Assembly (NCBI GenBank): GCA_910592205.1
Contig: CAJVPJ010000059.1
Coordinates: 1 to 52,104, forward strand
Source: Paraglomus occultum
Lineage: Eukaryota > Glomeromycota > Glomeromycetes > Paraglomerales > Paraglomeraceae
Length of the DNA stretch: 52,104 nucleotides
Direction of reading: 5' to 3'
The notes below the pieces were generated by a model that did no database searches, had not been told where the DNA came from, and saw only the letters and a program-made list of their open reading frames with translations. Below are positions 12,400 through 25,369 of this stretch, in pieces. A program made the position numbers and the translations under genes. Numbering within the stretch: the stretch's first letter is position 1; each line of letters begins with the position of its first letter.

Positions 12400-14115
12400 A
12401 TGGCTGACGGTTTTCCCACTCCACATCCTCAGCTCGTCTCTTTACTACAAGGAAAGCTTGGTTCGCTTGTTGGCAAGCCCTCTGGATATATCGAAGCCCT
12501 TCCAGAGGAAGTAAAACGTCGTATCAATGGCCTCAAATTTGTACAAACACAACATACAAAACTAGAAGCTAGATTCCAAGAAGAAATACTCGCTCTCGAG
12601 AAAAAATATCTCGAGCTGTACAAACCACTTTACGATAAACGTTCAAAAATAGTACAAGGAGAGCTGGAACCGTCTGAAGAAGAGGTCGAGGTTGGCAGGA
12701 AAGTCGACGGGCCAGAACAACCAGCAACAACAAATGGCGTAAAAATTTCAGAAGTTGTTGACGGACCAGTAAAGGGAATTCCAGAGTTCTGGCTCACAGC
12801 TCTGAAGAATCTATATACAATCTCAGAAACTATTACAGACCGCGATGAAGCGTGCCTAAAACATCTTATCGACATTCGTATGGCATATTTGGAGAAACCT
12901 GGGTTTCGGTTAGACTTTGAATTCGAGGAGAATCCATTTTTTACAAACAGAATTCTGACGAAGACATATTATTATCAAGACGAGCCAGGATATGGCGGAG
13001 ACTTTGTCTACGATCATGCAGAGGGAACTTCGATTAATTGGAAAGAGGGCAAAGCGCTTAATTTGATGACTGAGACGAAGAAACAAAAACATAAAGGTTT
13101 GTATTATTAATTACTACTTTATTCTTACGAGAGATCTTTAATTCGTCTGCCATCTGAGCGACATTTCCTCCCAGTACAAATTTTTTCCGGCGTTTTGCAC
13201 GTCTTACGTTTATTGACATTACTGTTCTTCATTGTAATTACTTTGTAATAGAAACGAAAGAAACACGAATTGTAACAAAAACAGTTCGCGCAGAAACGTT
13301 TTTTGATTTTTTCAGTCCTCCGATTGTGCCTGATACTGATGACGCTGCTGAAGAAGATGAAGATCTTGACGAGCGTCTTGAAGCAGACTACCAAATGGGA
13401 GAAGATATTAAGGAGAAGCTCATCCCTCGCGCCATCGATTGGTACACTGGTAAAGCTTTACAATATGAAGAGGTTATAGAAGACGACTATGAAGAGGATT
13501 TCCATGTCGTAGACGATGAAGACGATGATGACGACGATGACGACGACGACGACGATGATGATGATGATGATGACGATGATGACGACGATGACGACGAAGA
13601 ATCAGGAGTTGCTAATCACCTTGTGCGTTGAGACTGCTAAGTATTAAGAAACTTTGTGATTTTTGTCTTCATTGAATTGTCGAACTTCAAGAACGATTCA
13701 GTAGGTGTCCAACAGGAATATGGGGTTTTTTATTTGGGTTTATCCTGTGTAAAGGTTGGATGCCCTTAGGGGATCCGATTTTATGAGAAGTGTGAAATGA
13801 CACTTCCTACTCTTTCGTCATGTCTTTTTTGTTGTTGTTTCAGAGGGTATCTTCCCTGATAACCAAGTAGATAAAGTTTTCGAATAGATTACTTGATCAT
13901 TGTAGAAATGAGACGCAAAAGATAATAGTCAATATCCAGACCAATCAATTAACGTGATCACTTACTCTTTCCTTTTTCTTTATGAATTTTAGGGCAAAAA
14001 GCAAAACGGGAAGGGCGGTAAGTTTGAAAATGCTATTCGCTATTTGAGTAATATCCTGATTACTGAAATTTCATCTCTTTTAGGAACAAACCCACCAGAA
14101 TGTAAACAGCAATGA
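12400..14115 (+). CDS. NAP1: Nucleosome assembly protein 1
   Basis: NAP1 is a histone H2A-H2B chaperone that shuttles between cytoplasm and nucleus. I join four exons: 12400-13096, 13252-13622, 13993-14017 and 14084-14115, giving 374 residues. Visible family signatures are IPEFWLTALKNL, FEFEENPFFTN, LTKTYYYQDEPGY and, across the first junction, TFFDFFSPPIVP followed by YQMGEDIKEKLIPRAIDWYTG. After the conserved core comes an uninterrupted Asp tract of about 30 residues encoded by GAY codons. The third exon is only 25 bases long. The last two exons restore the tail NPPECKQQ, the same CKQQ end as vertebrate NAP1L1, which is a CaaX box for farnesylation. Reading through the second exon would instead stop at 13631 and lose that tail, so I prefer the spliced form (donor gtgcgt). 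Confidence 0.93.
13519..13601 (+). repeat. (GAY)n tract coding for poly-aspartate in NAP1
   Basis: GAT and GAC codons alternate irregularly, so the amino-acid repeat is perfect while the DNA is not. Acidic tails are normal in NAP1; this one is unusually pure Asp. Confidence 0.9.
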
Positions 14116-17100
14116 GTTGGGCGATTCTGTTATAAATTTATTACACTTTCATTAATACATGTTCTCTTGCATATCAATAATCACATTACATATTAAGCTT
14201 TGAATACACAAAGGCGGCATTATCAGACTTATTAATGCAGATAAAACTTAATACGACATTGTTCTTTTGCCTATGGTATCCTAAATATAGATGTTATTAT
14301 TAGACAGAGACACACATACCCGTTAATTGCACAGAATAAGGAACCTATTACTCGATATATTGTCAATGAGGAATATGGTGAGGACAGCTGTGCAAAAGTA
14401 AAACCTGTACTCTCGGAATTCTTAAAAAGGATCTTGCTGTAAAAGATTTCAACAAAACTTCCGAGTGAACATGTACCGATCACACAATGTATGTTCGCTT
14501 GTCTAAGAGTCTATACGTTGAGAGCGCACGGCGAGTTTTACGCAGTTTCCTTAGCCTTAGCATAATTAACTTGAAAAACGGATATTAGATGTGTTATACA
14601 AGACCAGATCCCATCAGCAAATCTCTTGCGCCCTCAATGCACTAATAGAATACAGAATCTAGCATCATATTATTAAAGTTATGCTTTCAATAATGAGAGT
14701 TTATACATCGGGATAAATATCACGTCGAGTTTTGTTAGTCCGAACAAATCGACAGTTGAATAAAAACATTGAATGCTGATTACATGTTCTATTGACATTA
14801 CGTTTAAAAGAATGGTTTTGCGAGATAGGGTAGTTATAAAGACAAAAATACGCATGAACAATTAGGCTCTTTACACGTAAATACGTGCGGTAATCGAAAA
14901 GGAACTTTTCCATGGATTTCGACTGACCAACAATTTCAATATAGCCTCTACAAGGCAAATTGGGTATAATTAGATATGGTGAATGATTGATACAATTCAG
15001 CGAAGTCGAGTATGACGGTTGCAGAGTCATGGAATCAATTGATAATTACGACTTCCTAAAATAAAAAAAATAGACAGTGGTTTTAGCAAGGATTTCATCG
15101 ACTCGAAGGTTCAATCTGAAACAACAAGCCATTTCACAATTAGTAGTTATGTTGCAACAAAATAAAGATTTTTCTGACATCATGGAATACCTGAATATTT
15201 GACCCGTTTATCTGTACGTTTAATATGTCATCCAGTCCATAGAAAACTATTGACTGCATTGAGGCGTACCTGTATTTCGTTTCTTCCGGTCATCAAGTTA
15301 CCATGCTCAATAAGTTTTTCTGGTCTTCCTCTTAGTTCCGTTAATTATTCTTCTGTTGTTACTGGTAGCTTTATCTTTGGATACGACAGAATCAATTGCT
15401 CGATGCACTTATTGTCATGATTAAAGTATGTTAATGTCATAAATGTATCTGAATGCGTAGCCACAGAACCAGCTCTAGTTGCAGGATTTATTAATAATAT
15501 ATCAGTCACTGTTGTGTAAAGAAAGACGGGGTATTTGCATAATAGCATTCGAACTGTCCATATATTCATGTCATATAAAGCGGTAATCCTGAAGTAAATG
15601 ATTGACAAATAGTACTAGTACTATAGTTTGTATGACAAATCACGCGTATTACTGGACAATTTCGGAATACAAAGCCCACCAGGATTATTACACCGATCTT
15701 CTTTCTGACAGACATTTTGAGGCTTTGCGTGCATAATAAATACATAAGACTGCAATTTACGTTAAAAAGTCAAAAATGCGTTGAGTGTTCAATACGTCTT
15801 TTAACCAGACAGTTGAAGACAACCTTGAAATTGGCTTTTTTTGCATATGGTTTTTCCGAGATGTTTGCAAACGTGAAAACGGTTTAATTCACTGCTAGTG
15901 TCTGCGATTGAGCGTTGCTAAAGGTTACAATTAGCTCACATTTCTTCGGGTAGTGCTATTTGTTATCTAAATGGTTCTTATAGTCAAGCGAGGAAATTTT
16001 TCAAAAAAAAAATAAAATTTTTTGAAATAAATAATGTACAGTAATTGAGAGTTTAGACGTTATAGATTCTACGTGCCTACGTGTCAGTAGTTTACTTTAT
16101 TGCTCATGTGAAAACTGAACGTGGGATGACGAAATAGTGTCACCAGTATTTAGCCACCGACAGCTGAAAATTGTCAAGTTTAGCGAAACTTGGATCGTAT
16201 TTAATCTGATGTCTGCGTTAATACTTGGATAAAATTTGCCGTTATTTACGGGTCGTATGTATCGAAATTGTATACTAGCCTTAGCGAACATGCCTATAAA
16301 AGTGACAAATATAATTGGGAAGCTTGTTCTTTAAGTCAAAAATATTAGAATGGCGCATCAGTTGTTTATCATATTTCGCATCCGACGCTTACCCATGTCT
16401 TTCATGATAGATTCAAAGATGCATTACGAGTCACACAACAAAGGCATGAATAGTCAGTTATATTGAATGACAGTTAATGCGCTTATTTATCTGGCAGACA
16501 ATTTATCACAGCTATATCATTATCACAGGACTATCAGAATATCTATTTCAAGACGTTGCCAGCATACGGTATCTAACTTCAACTACTGCTCCTCGATTAC
16601 ATCCAAGAACGTACAGCAATTTCTTCAAATAAACGCGATTCAATACTGTCTTAATAACAAAAAAGTCGAAACACCAAGCATAACACATATTACAACCGGG
16701 TCAGTATTAGACTAAACAGAGGTAGGGTTTATTCAACAGATTGGACGTGCATATACTCATCGACGCAACAATAGCGATATAAACTATGCCCATAATAATT
16801 CAACATACAATTATGCAAGTTTCCTTGCGGCAAGTCTTTATTTTAATCCACAGTATTCTTGATATCATAAACATCTTCTATCAAAACGGGAGAGCAAACG
16901 TATTTAGTTGCGTCTGCACGCTAATTATCACTGTAACTAGTATTCTTAGTATGGGCAATACCAATTGTGGGACAACTGACAGTCTAACATCTTGACAAGT
17001 ATACTAATGACGCGTCGATAATAGTATTTATTGTTCTATAGCTATAATTTGTGTATATGCTATCCTCACCCTCTAACAGTACTGTACGCAACAGAGACGC

Positions 17101-17216
17101 TATTATCAATAGACAAGAAAAGAGGCTTATTATATGACTGTTGGTTTATCGCAGACTAATCATTACCACTACGAATCGCGACATTATTAGGCACGTAATC
17201 AAACCGATATTAGTAG
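14116..17216. other. 3.1 kb without a recognised gene
   Basis: The longest ATG frame is 109 codons at 14701-15030 on the minus strand. It has no recognisable domain, and no flanking exons could be joined to it. It is most likely chance. The right end should contain the mei2-like promoter. Confidence 0.5.
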
Positions 17217-19729
17217 ATGGCACCCCAACCTTCTGTCAAGATTATTTCTCCCAGAATTGCAACCGTTGCAACGCAGTGTTTTTCGCAACACATAGCGTTG
17301 ACTCGCAGTAAAGTTGCGGATAAGCAGGTATTGATCTCATCAGCATTTTTTGGTTCTTTTTTTTACATAATCACTGTGTATTGTTTCATTCGTTATCATT
17401 GCCACACGTACTTGCTTTTGTACTCTCACAATTTATTTTTTCACAGATTACCCTCAATAAGCAAGTAGCCGCTAAACCTCGTTACGATATCAATTCGCCC
17501 GACCCAGCAAACAAACATCCGCAGCATTTGCAAACAGATAACAAGACGACGGTTACAGACTTTACTCCCGGCAACCCGTCAATCATTGAAAAAGCGCTTG
17601 GGGCGGCAAGGGACGCTCAAGTTGCGTTTCTAAGCGAAAGTTCTGTCCCGAAATATGTATGGAATGGTGAAGGGGAATGCATTCCTCTTCTCGCTCCTCA
17701 TATCTCGACTTGGTCGATGGCTCCCTCGCGATGGTTGGCAGTTGGAAATTTGCCCAAGGATATCAATAAAGAAGAATTGGAGAGTGTGTTATCGGTAAGC
17801 ATAATAAATAAGTAAAATGTACTGTTTACTGTTAGCAAAGCTTTCATAGTCAAAACCATATTACTCGGTTATAAAACTATTACAATATTTGTTGTTCTAG
17901 CACCCTTTCATCGTTAACCATTAACAGTACCTGCTGCTATCTCTGGGATTTATTGCAGTAAATTTCGGTGCCGATCATTTCATTAACTTTTCATATTACA
18001 CGTTCGTCAAGATATTCGGTGACATACGTCTGATTCTCGCCGACAGACTGCACGGTGAGGGTGTGGCTTACGTCGCTTATTACAATATTCTTCATGCCAT
18101 ACGAGCCCATCGATCATTGCAAGCTAAATTAATAAGCGGCAGATATCCACTTGTTTATTACTGCTCATCACCACTATTCTTGGCAAGTATTTTTAAACGT
18201 ATTACAATGGTTAAATTGTCTAGGCTGTGTTTCGTATGACTGTTTGACAATACATAATTTATTTAATAGACGGAACAAAACGTTGCTGCGTCGGGCACGG
18301 TCGCAGTGACGTATACTAACAGACCACGAACATTAAAATGGCTTGAGGTTAGTTGGACAACCATTGCTTTTATAAATTGCTCTCAACCATGAACGAAACA
18401 GACACTTGGTATTAAAAACTTTTTTTTATTTGGACATTATTTTATTGCATGTTATACTAATTTTAGGATAAATTACGTCGATTTGGACCATGCAGGCCAT
18501 GGCGAGTGCTAGGCCATGGGGACGATAAAATTATATTCGAATTTGTTGACATACGTTCTGCGGTGAGGGCTAAAAATTTCTTCGACCGACAATATGTAAG
18601 TGCTCTTGCTTAGTGTTTATAAAAATAATTATGAATATCAAAATAATACTTGTTGCTTTTAATTATTATAGTATGACGTTAAGGTAAATTATTACGACGC
18701 AAGTGTTGACTCATGGTCAGCAGTGGAAACCATAAAAAACTCGGGAGCGACCGACGCAAGTCAGCAGAAAAAGCCACCAAATACGACAGTACGCTTATCT
18801 GGAAATAGAACAATTCCAGTCAAGAATGCTATTGATTTAAGCGCTATAGAGGATGGTACGATATATATCTAATACTAGTTATAATTGTTTCTCACATGAA
18901 GATATCGAGCCATTGGAATAAACATTTCTACTCCCAATTTCTACAGGCACAGACACGCGCACTACTTTGATGATACGAAATATTCCAAATAAATACACTC
19001 AAGTGAGAAAGAGCATTTATGAGCCAGTCGAAATCAAACTATAATATTGGTATTAACTTTTTATTGTAGGAAATGTTCTTAGAATGGCTTGATGAGACGC
19101 ATTTTGGCTGTTATGACTTTGTCTATCTTCGCTTTGATTTTATCAACAAATGTAACGTTGGATATGCATTCGTGAACTTTATTGAACCAAAGTATGTGAT
19201 CAATTTTTTTCCCACAATCAGCAGAATTCAAAACAATTAAAATGCGGTTTACTTTTCCTTCTATACAGGATGATTATATCATTTGCCAAAGCGAGAATCG
19301 GTAACAAGTGGTCAGTATACAAGTAAATGAAATTAACTCTATTATCGATCATGTCTTGGTTTATTTATTATTTCCGATTTTATAGGAGTCGTTTCAACTC
19401 TGAGAAAATTTGCAACTTGTCGTATGCATCGATTCAGGGAAGCCAAGCATTAATCGAGAAGTTTCGTAATTCATCGTAAGCAACAAAGAAAAATGATACG
19501 AGTATGATGACCGTCACTTGATGATTCGTTCACGATTTGTTCTTTTTCTTTTTACAGTGTCCTCGATGAGAAGCCAGAATACAGACCGAAACTCTTTTAT
19601 ACGTCTGGTCCAATGCGTGGTAAAGAAGCTCCGTTCCCAGCACCCAATAATCTCTCCAAGAGAGTGTACTCTCGTGTTTCGCTTGATAAGTCGGTCGTTA
19701 CAGTTTACAGGCGAGTGGAACGTACTTAA
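17217..19729 (+). CDS. mei2: Mei2-like RNA-binding protein with C-terminal RRM_2 domain
   Basis: In fission yeast Mei2 is the master switch into meiosis; it binds meiRNA and sequesters the Mmi1 mRNA-elimination machinery. I join 11 exons: 17217-17327, 17447-17794, 18012-18182, 18270-18347, 18467-18595, 18672-18855, 18947-19002, 19070-19191, 19269-19310, 19386-19475 and 19558-19729, giving 500 residues. A first RRM (about 132-200) holds RWLAVGNLPKDINKEEL and FGDIRLI. A second, weaker one (about 237-290) follows. The Mei2-specific RRM_2 (about 344-445) starts RTTLMIRNIPNKYTQ and contains FDFINKCNVGYAFVNF. The intron after 18182 appears to be GC-AG (gcaagt). The acceptor before 18012 (tcaag) is the least certain junction. 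Mei2-like proteins also occur in plants and other fungi with growth or meiotic roles, so the exact function here is inferred. Confidence 0.88.
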
Positions 19730-20511
19730 AAATCGGGGTTTTAGTGTACCTTTTCCCTATCATTTGTTAGTGTTATGAACTGATCTGACGGAATTGTCAT
19801 GACAATAATTGCGATTTGTAACGTTTGCTTTATGTTACGAAATCGAGTTATCAATTTATTATATACATCTCCCATTGGCAAATGTCTGCTTATATATAGA
19901 GAACCAAGCTAAAAAAATAGCACATCTATAATGTAATAAAAATATACTACAATTTACGTGTATTTGCCGTATGGCCATAATTCTTGGATTTTATTTGTCG
20001 ACATGCAAATAAACGTCTTTACCAAAATGGGACGTCAAATGCAAACAATGATATATATGCACTGTTCTATTAAATTATTCCCGTTATGTTTACAACTTAA
20101 TTCTATCAAACAGTTTGATCTCTAAATTCCTCTCCTACTAAAAATATAATTACAAGATAGTGTAGAATAATAAAAATACAATGATTTCAAAAAAGTAAAG
20201 AATAATGATATAAAACACGAGTTTATGAAGCCAGCTTTTCGAAATCATTGATAGTAAAAATGCCAGCATTGTATAAATTTTCCTGGGAAATTGCTTGCAA
20301 TCGATGAATTTAAAGTAGGATGACAAGAGAATGACAATGATTTAAACATGAAGGAGCAAGCACTATATCGGATACTATGCATCCATAAAATTCAAAGAAA
20401 TTCCATCTAGGAATAATAGTCCACTGCCATTCAGCAGGTTTATAGTCAGAATTATTATGACATCCACTCATCGACAGTTCATTATGACATCGAGTAAACG
20501 AGTTGCATGCG
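19730..20511. other. Convergent intergenic region between mei2-like gene and protein A
   Basis: It holds the 3' ends of two convergent genes. AATAAA-like poly(A) signals are plentiful on both strands. No coding frame is supported. Confidence 0.5.
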
Positions 20512-22857
20512 TCATAGACCATGCTTCAAGGTAAATTGGTGTATCGCTGCCAAGTCGTCCTCAAACGACGCAGAGTTTGTTTGCGATCCACCCCCACCGA
20601 ACCGGTGAGCTTCTGTTGTTGTTTCGGTGTTTATTGGAACGTTGATCTCACTGCTATTATTTGATGAAGCTGCTTGTGCAAGCTCTTGCTTATTAGACGC
20701 GATATTTGCTTCGTAAAACCCAGTATATGACAAAGTGGGCGAGTCTGGGACATCTGCCATTGATAATGCATTTTTGATATCTGGTGGTCTAAGACCGAAA
20801 TTACTCGTGGAAGAATCCCGTGAATATGTCGAATATACGGATGTCGTATACATAGATGCCATCGTGTATCGACCACCTTTTCTTCCCGTCCTCTCCTCGA
20901 AATCACCATGCGGAACAAGGGCGTCAATACCAAGATATGTCTGATCCAATGCCGCGCCAGCGTTTTCATTGTTCGTGTTTCCAATCTGTCTCTCATTCAT
21001 ATCTCTCGCTGCTTCAAATAATCGATTATGCGCTTCTTCGGCTTGCTTGTTGTTAGCCACCCGATATACAATCTGCACGCCTTTGTCTGAACTTGCATTC
21101 GATTTACGAGCATCCGGGACTTGTAAGTTATTTCCAACTACACCTGCACCGATTGCTGCACCAACTATTGGTGATCGAATGGCGTTATTAGAAACGGTGT
21201 TAACAACTTCATTTGCAGACATAGAATCGGTTTGTGGGAGAGCAGGAGCAGGTCGAGGCGAATATACTCGATCGGGCTTTGGAATAATGCCCGTGACAGG
21301 TGGCTGCGCTGGAGGCGGCTGATTGTAGCTGTGCTGAGCTACTGGCGCCTGAGAGGGAATAGGAGCACTTAATGAAGATATGTTCGCGTACTGATAATTT
21401 GCGGCTGTGAATTGAGATGGGCCGGGATATAGTGGTCCCGGTTGAACTGTACGACTCGTGTTCACGTCTCGAGGACGAACGTCAGAGCCTCCTTGTCCTC
21501 TGTACTGCATAGACGGTGGTACAGGAGCCGGAACAGCATTATATTTTGGACGAGGATTATAATCAGAAGTAGTATCTGTAACCACAGAACGAGCAACATT
21601 CCTTGCTGCAAACGGGGGATTGGCGCTTGAGAATGCGGCTGCACCACCAGCAAATGGATACGACGGTCGTCTAGCTTCCGTGACAGATACACCATCGCTG
21701 TATGCATCGGATTCCATTTCATAATTGTAACGTTTACGTTGACGTCTGTTGTACGCCAAGCGTATACAACATACAAAGATCCCAACAATCGCAGCAGTAC
21801 CAAATATGACACCAACCACAACGCCTATTTTAGTTCCAAGATTTGAGTTGCTGTTTTCGTCTGACGTGGAAGAGACATCAACGCATATATCATTACTGCA
21901 AAATCCGGAGATACATTGGTCACCGGAACTGCATGGCTGACCGGTTGAATTTTTGGGATTACACGTATTACTTAATTTGTCACAGTATGAATTGGGATTA
22001 TTGCAAGTAACGGTCCCTCCCAGCCCCGAAGCAACACATGTTTCGGTTGGGTCGGGAGGGAAGGTTGTGGATGTTGAAGTCACTGTCACTACACCGCTAG
22101 TGTTAGTAACAGATATCGTTATCGTTGATTTTGTGGGTGCGGTCTGTTGTGGTGCTGGTTGAGATTGAGCTGATGGTTGAGCTGGTGGTTGAGCTGATGG
22201 TTGAGCTGGTGGTTGAGCTGGTGGTTGAGCTGACGGTTGGGTTGATGGTTGAGCTGACGGTTGGGCTGGAGACGGAGGAGATGGAGTCGGAGGAGATGGA
22301 GGAGAAGGAGATGGAGTCGGAGGAGATGGAGGGGTTGGAGATTGTGCGTTGGTTAATGGAGTGTCGCTTGGAACAGCAGTGTTTGAAGCTGCTGGTTGGT
22401 TTGTTGATTGTAAAGGCAGTGCGGCAGGTAGACCGACTAAAGGGAGTAAAGTACGATCGTTAGAAATTGGTTTATAGCGGGGCGACATGGATAAGGTATC
22501 ATTCGGGAATGTGTCATTGTACACATAACATGTTTCTAATATAGGGAAAATTGTATCTATAATGGCTGCATATAGGGAGCTATTCACTAAACGTACTAAG
22601 CAGACAATTTATGATAGACATTCATAAAACGTCTGCCTCAGATATCGCTCCAAGTAGTAATTACGCTTGTGTCGGTTCTATACCAATCTCTGTTATCTCT
22701 GCCCATTTGTTTTCTGTTTATCGTGTCTGATAATACATTGAATGCAAAAATGATAGTTACCGCTTACAGTCCCTGTTCCTTGCGGTACGGCACGAACCAG
22801 CATAGCCAAAGCCATCAAGGCTATAATGGCAGTGAGTACGCGGGCAAGTGTATGCAT
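20512..22857 (-). CDS. Receptor-like type I membrane protein A, Cys-rich ectodomain
   Basis: No named family recognised. I place a first exon at 22761-22857 (ATG at 22857), which encodes a signal peptide beginning MHTLARVLTAIIALMALAM, cleaved near RA-VPQ. It joins by a phase-1 intron (donor gtaact, acceptor ccctttag, CTAAC branch-like site) to 20512-22436, for 673 residues. Then come a Pro/Gln/Ala-rich stalk (about 64-132), an eight-cysteine domain (Cys166 to Cys217) and one membrane segment (about 233-259). The cytoplasmic side starts YNRRQRKR and is a long disordered tail with the motif YLGID...GGRY.MASMY...YSRDSS. The uninterrupted frame also extends upstream to 22587, so the first junction could differ, but the signal peptide and the identical phase in the paralogue at 35091-36935 support this model. 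It is probably a surface protein or sensor. Confidence 0.8.
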
Positions 22858-24899
22858 TTAAAATTCGTGCCGTCAATTGGAAGAGAATGGATGCGTGAAC
22901 AGTTGATAAGATCAAAATTTGAAGAGGATATGTGAAACCCTCTATAATTGCAAGTCTGTCTGAAGAGGGGGGGAGACGACAGGTGTGCTTGAGCTAATTG
23001 ACAGCATAGTTATAGCAATTGGGTATTATGTATTGTATTGATAATATGAGTAGGACGTTATGATGTTGTGTGACGTTGTACGTCGCTCCAGAGAATTACG
23101 GATTATGGGTTTCCCATTGTAATGCCCGTTGATATCTTGGGGCCGATTTGCGGATGTTAAAAATAGAATAAAAAAAAAAAAGCGACCCAAGAAAGATAGA
23201 CAAAATAGAAACTAAGACTAAAAATAATATGAAAGTGCGAGGATTCAATATTTAGTTTAATGCAAGCGTCGATGCATTCACATGATTATAGTTATCTATT
23301 GCTATCGAGTTTTTATTGGATTGCCGACAATTGGTTCGAATACATTCGATTACAAATAAATTAATGACTGGGATATTAATGTGACACACCGAACACCACC
23401 CGTTTAGTGGATTTGTTTACTTGGTACCAGTCCCTGAGTTTACGAGTTAAATTGTGAGAATTCGTGTGAACGTGATTTGTGTTGGACCAAGTATCCATAA
23501 TAGTCAGTTATAAAAATCCCTGTGGTTTCAGATTCTCCTCCTATTCAGATGTTGCAGCAGGGGTGGCTGCGATCATAGACTAATCCATTCGATGTAATAT
23601 AAGAACGTCGTCTGCTGCTTAAAACTGCTCTTGGTTTGTATAAATAGATAAGACGGTACTCTTTCTTGTATAGTCTTTGTCAAGTATGTGGTTTTTCGTG
23701 AGTAAATTATTTACAACAAAGGAAAACTGTGTATTAGCTGCAGACATGTCAATGTGAAACAACAACATCGTATCAGAGTCTTTCTTCGGGTGAAACATTA
23801 TTTGAAAAATCCAATAAGGAAACCCGCATGAGAATTTTGGCGATTATTTCTTTTTGAAAAGATCTACGTTGCAGCAGAACAGAATTATTAAACGTAACGG
23901 GTTATATTATTAATGTGTTTAAGGTTACTGAAAAAGAATGATCCGCAAATTTCATTTACAATGTTAAAAACCCTTTTCTGTGCAACAATTTAGATATTAA
24001 AGTAACCTCCTGATGAGGGCAATAAAGCAGTTTACGAATAGATTAAATAGACCAGATATGTACTAGCGCTACTCGTGGTTGACGATAGTCAATACTCTCT
24101 GTATGCTTGGTGATATGCTCACGAAAACGATTCATGCAAAGACGCTCGATATCAATGACGACACTCTCATCCGGTTTCACAACGTCCAAGTTATCATTAT
24201 TATTATTGTTGTTGTTGTTGTTGTTATTATTATTATTATTATTATTATTAATCTGATTGGAATCTGGTTAATAAGCACATCTCCGCCAAGACTAGATAAA
24301 ATCTTTTTTTTTTTAAAAAAAAAGGTTATTAAAAACAAGAAGGCTGATAAAAACCGACCAATAAAAATTTTAATTACAATAAAGCATTCTCGCTCATTGT
24401 ACGAATCGGATATTTGCATATATGATGTAACACGTGTGATAAATTTGAATGCCTACCATTACTATTGTCTTACCACAATTGAAAATGCCACTTCATTATG
24501 ATTATTGAACATGCGGTACTATTCATTGCACTAAAACAAATAACAAACTCAACAAGATGTCTTCAACTACTTATTCTGATTAAGTAATAAGATTTAACTA
24601 GCTACATTGGCAGGTTTAATACCAATCCAGTCAAAGAAATCATATGTTGCTCGATATGCTGAATTGTAAATATACACTAAATGAAGACCATGTGTTTGGA
24701 CGGACGGTTTTGTCTGAATAATAATAATGGGATAACTGGGCAATAGAATAATACAGTATTCGACAGTGACCATTTAAATTTTGCTTTGTGGCGCTCACTT
24801 TTCGGTATGTCTTCTATTGGATTAGTTGACCATAAACCGAATCATAATTCTGTTAACTGACAGTGCCTACCCATTAGGTCTGGTCTCTGGAATATTGCT
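22858..24899. other. 2.0 kb without a recognised gene
   Basis: This is the upstream region of protein A plus unassigned sequence. The frame at 24079-24501 is built on a trinucleotide repeat and is not convincing. Confidence 0.5.
24196..24250. repeat. (ATT)n/(GTT)n microsatellite
   Basis: A run of ATT units is interrupted by a block of GTT units and then resumes. It is non-coding as far as can be seen. Confidence 0.9.
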
Positions 24900-24951
24900 T
24901 CATGGAACGCAAAGAAATTGTGGGATCACAAGCATCCGATGTACGACATAC

Positions 24952-25133
24952 CGCGCAACATTGGGAATGAGTTCTTTTCGGTCGACCAGTTCCTTTTTTG
25001 TGGGTCTACTGCCCAACGTTTTATCCAATATAGATAGTCCGCATTGGAATCTTCGTTGCCTTTGGCTGGACGGACTCTTATGTTTCAAAATGTAACATGG
25101 CTTTTTCGCTGGTTTTTGACAGGTGCTTGTCAT
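24952..25133 (-). pseudogene. RPEL-repeat-like exon, isolated
   Basis: The minus-strand frame contains LDKTLGSRPTKKELVDRKEL, which fits the RPEL motif (R-P-x-x-x-E-L-V-x-R-x-x-L), a G-actin-binding repeat in animals that also occurs in fungal proteins. A good donor (gtatgt) ends the exon at 24952. I could not find a continuing RPEL exon downstream, and a dead transposon sits upstream at about 25370. A broken gene or one exon of a diverged gene are both possible. Confidence 0.35.
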
Positions 25134-25369
25134 TTTATTACTTAGTCATTGAAAAAGTGACTTATAAAAGACAGTATGTTATTTAATATTAATGGAATAT
25201 AAAGAACAGGTTTTCGTGACCAAAACAAAAGAAAACATGGGCGTGCGAGTACATTCACTCATTTGCTTTGCCTGAAAGATAACGTAATGCAAAATTTATA
25301 CAGCAATGTAATATTACTAAGCTTTATTACTATAGATAAAGATGATCAAGATTTTGCGTCTTTTGTTTA

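Noticed and set aside
14701..15030. 109-codon ATG frame on the minus strand
   Set aside because: No recognisable domain, signal or neighbouring exons; similar lengths arise by chance in AT-rich sequence.
21953..22463. Plus-strand frames rich in Val-Glu-Leu and Glu-Met repeats
   Set aside because: Shadow frames of the Pro/Gln repeat of protein A on the opposite strand.
24079..24501. 140-codon frame with isoleucine/valine run
   Set aside because: Driven by the ATT/GTT microsatellite; the start is not in a coding-like context.
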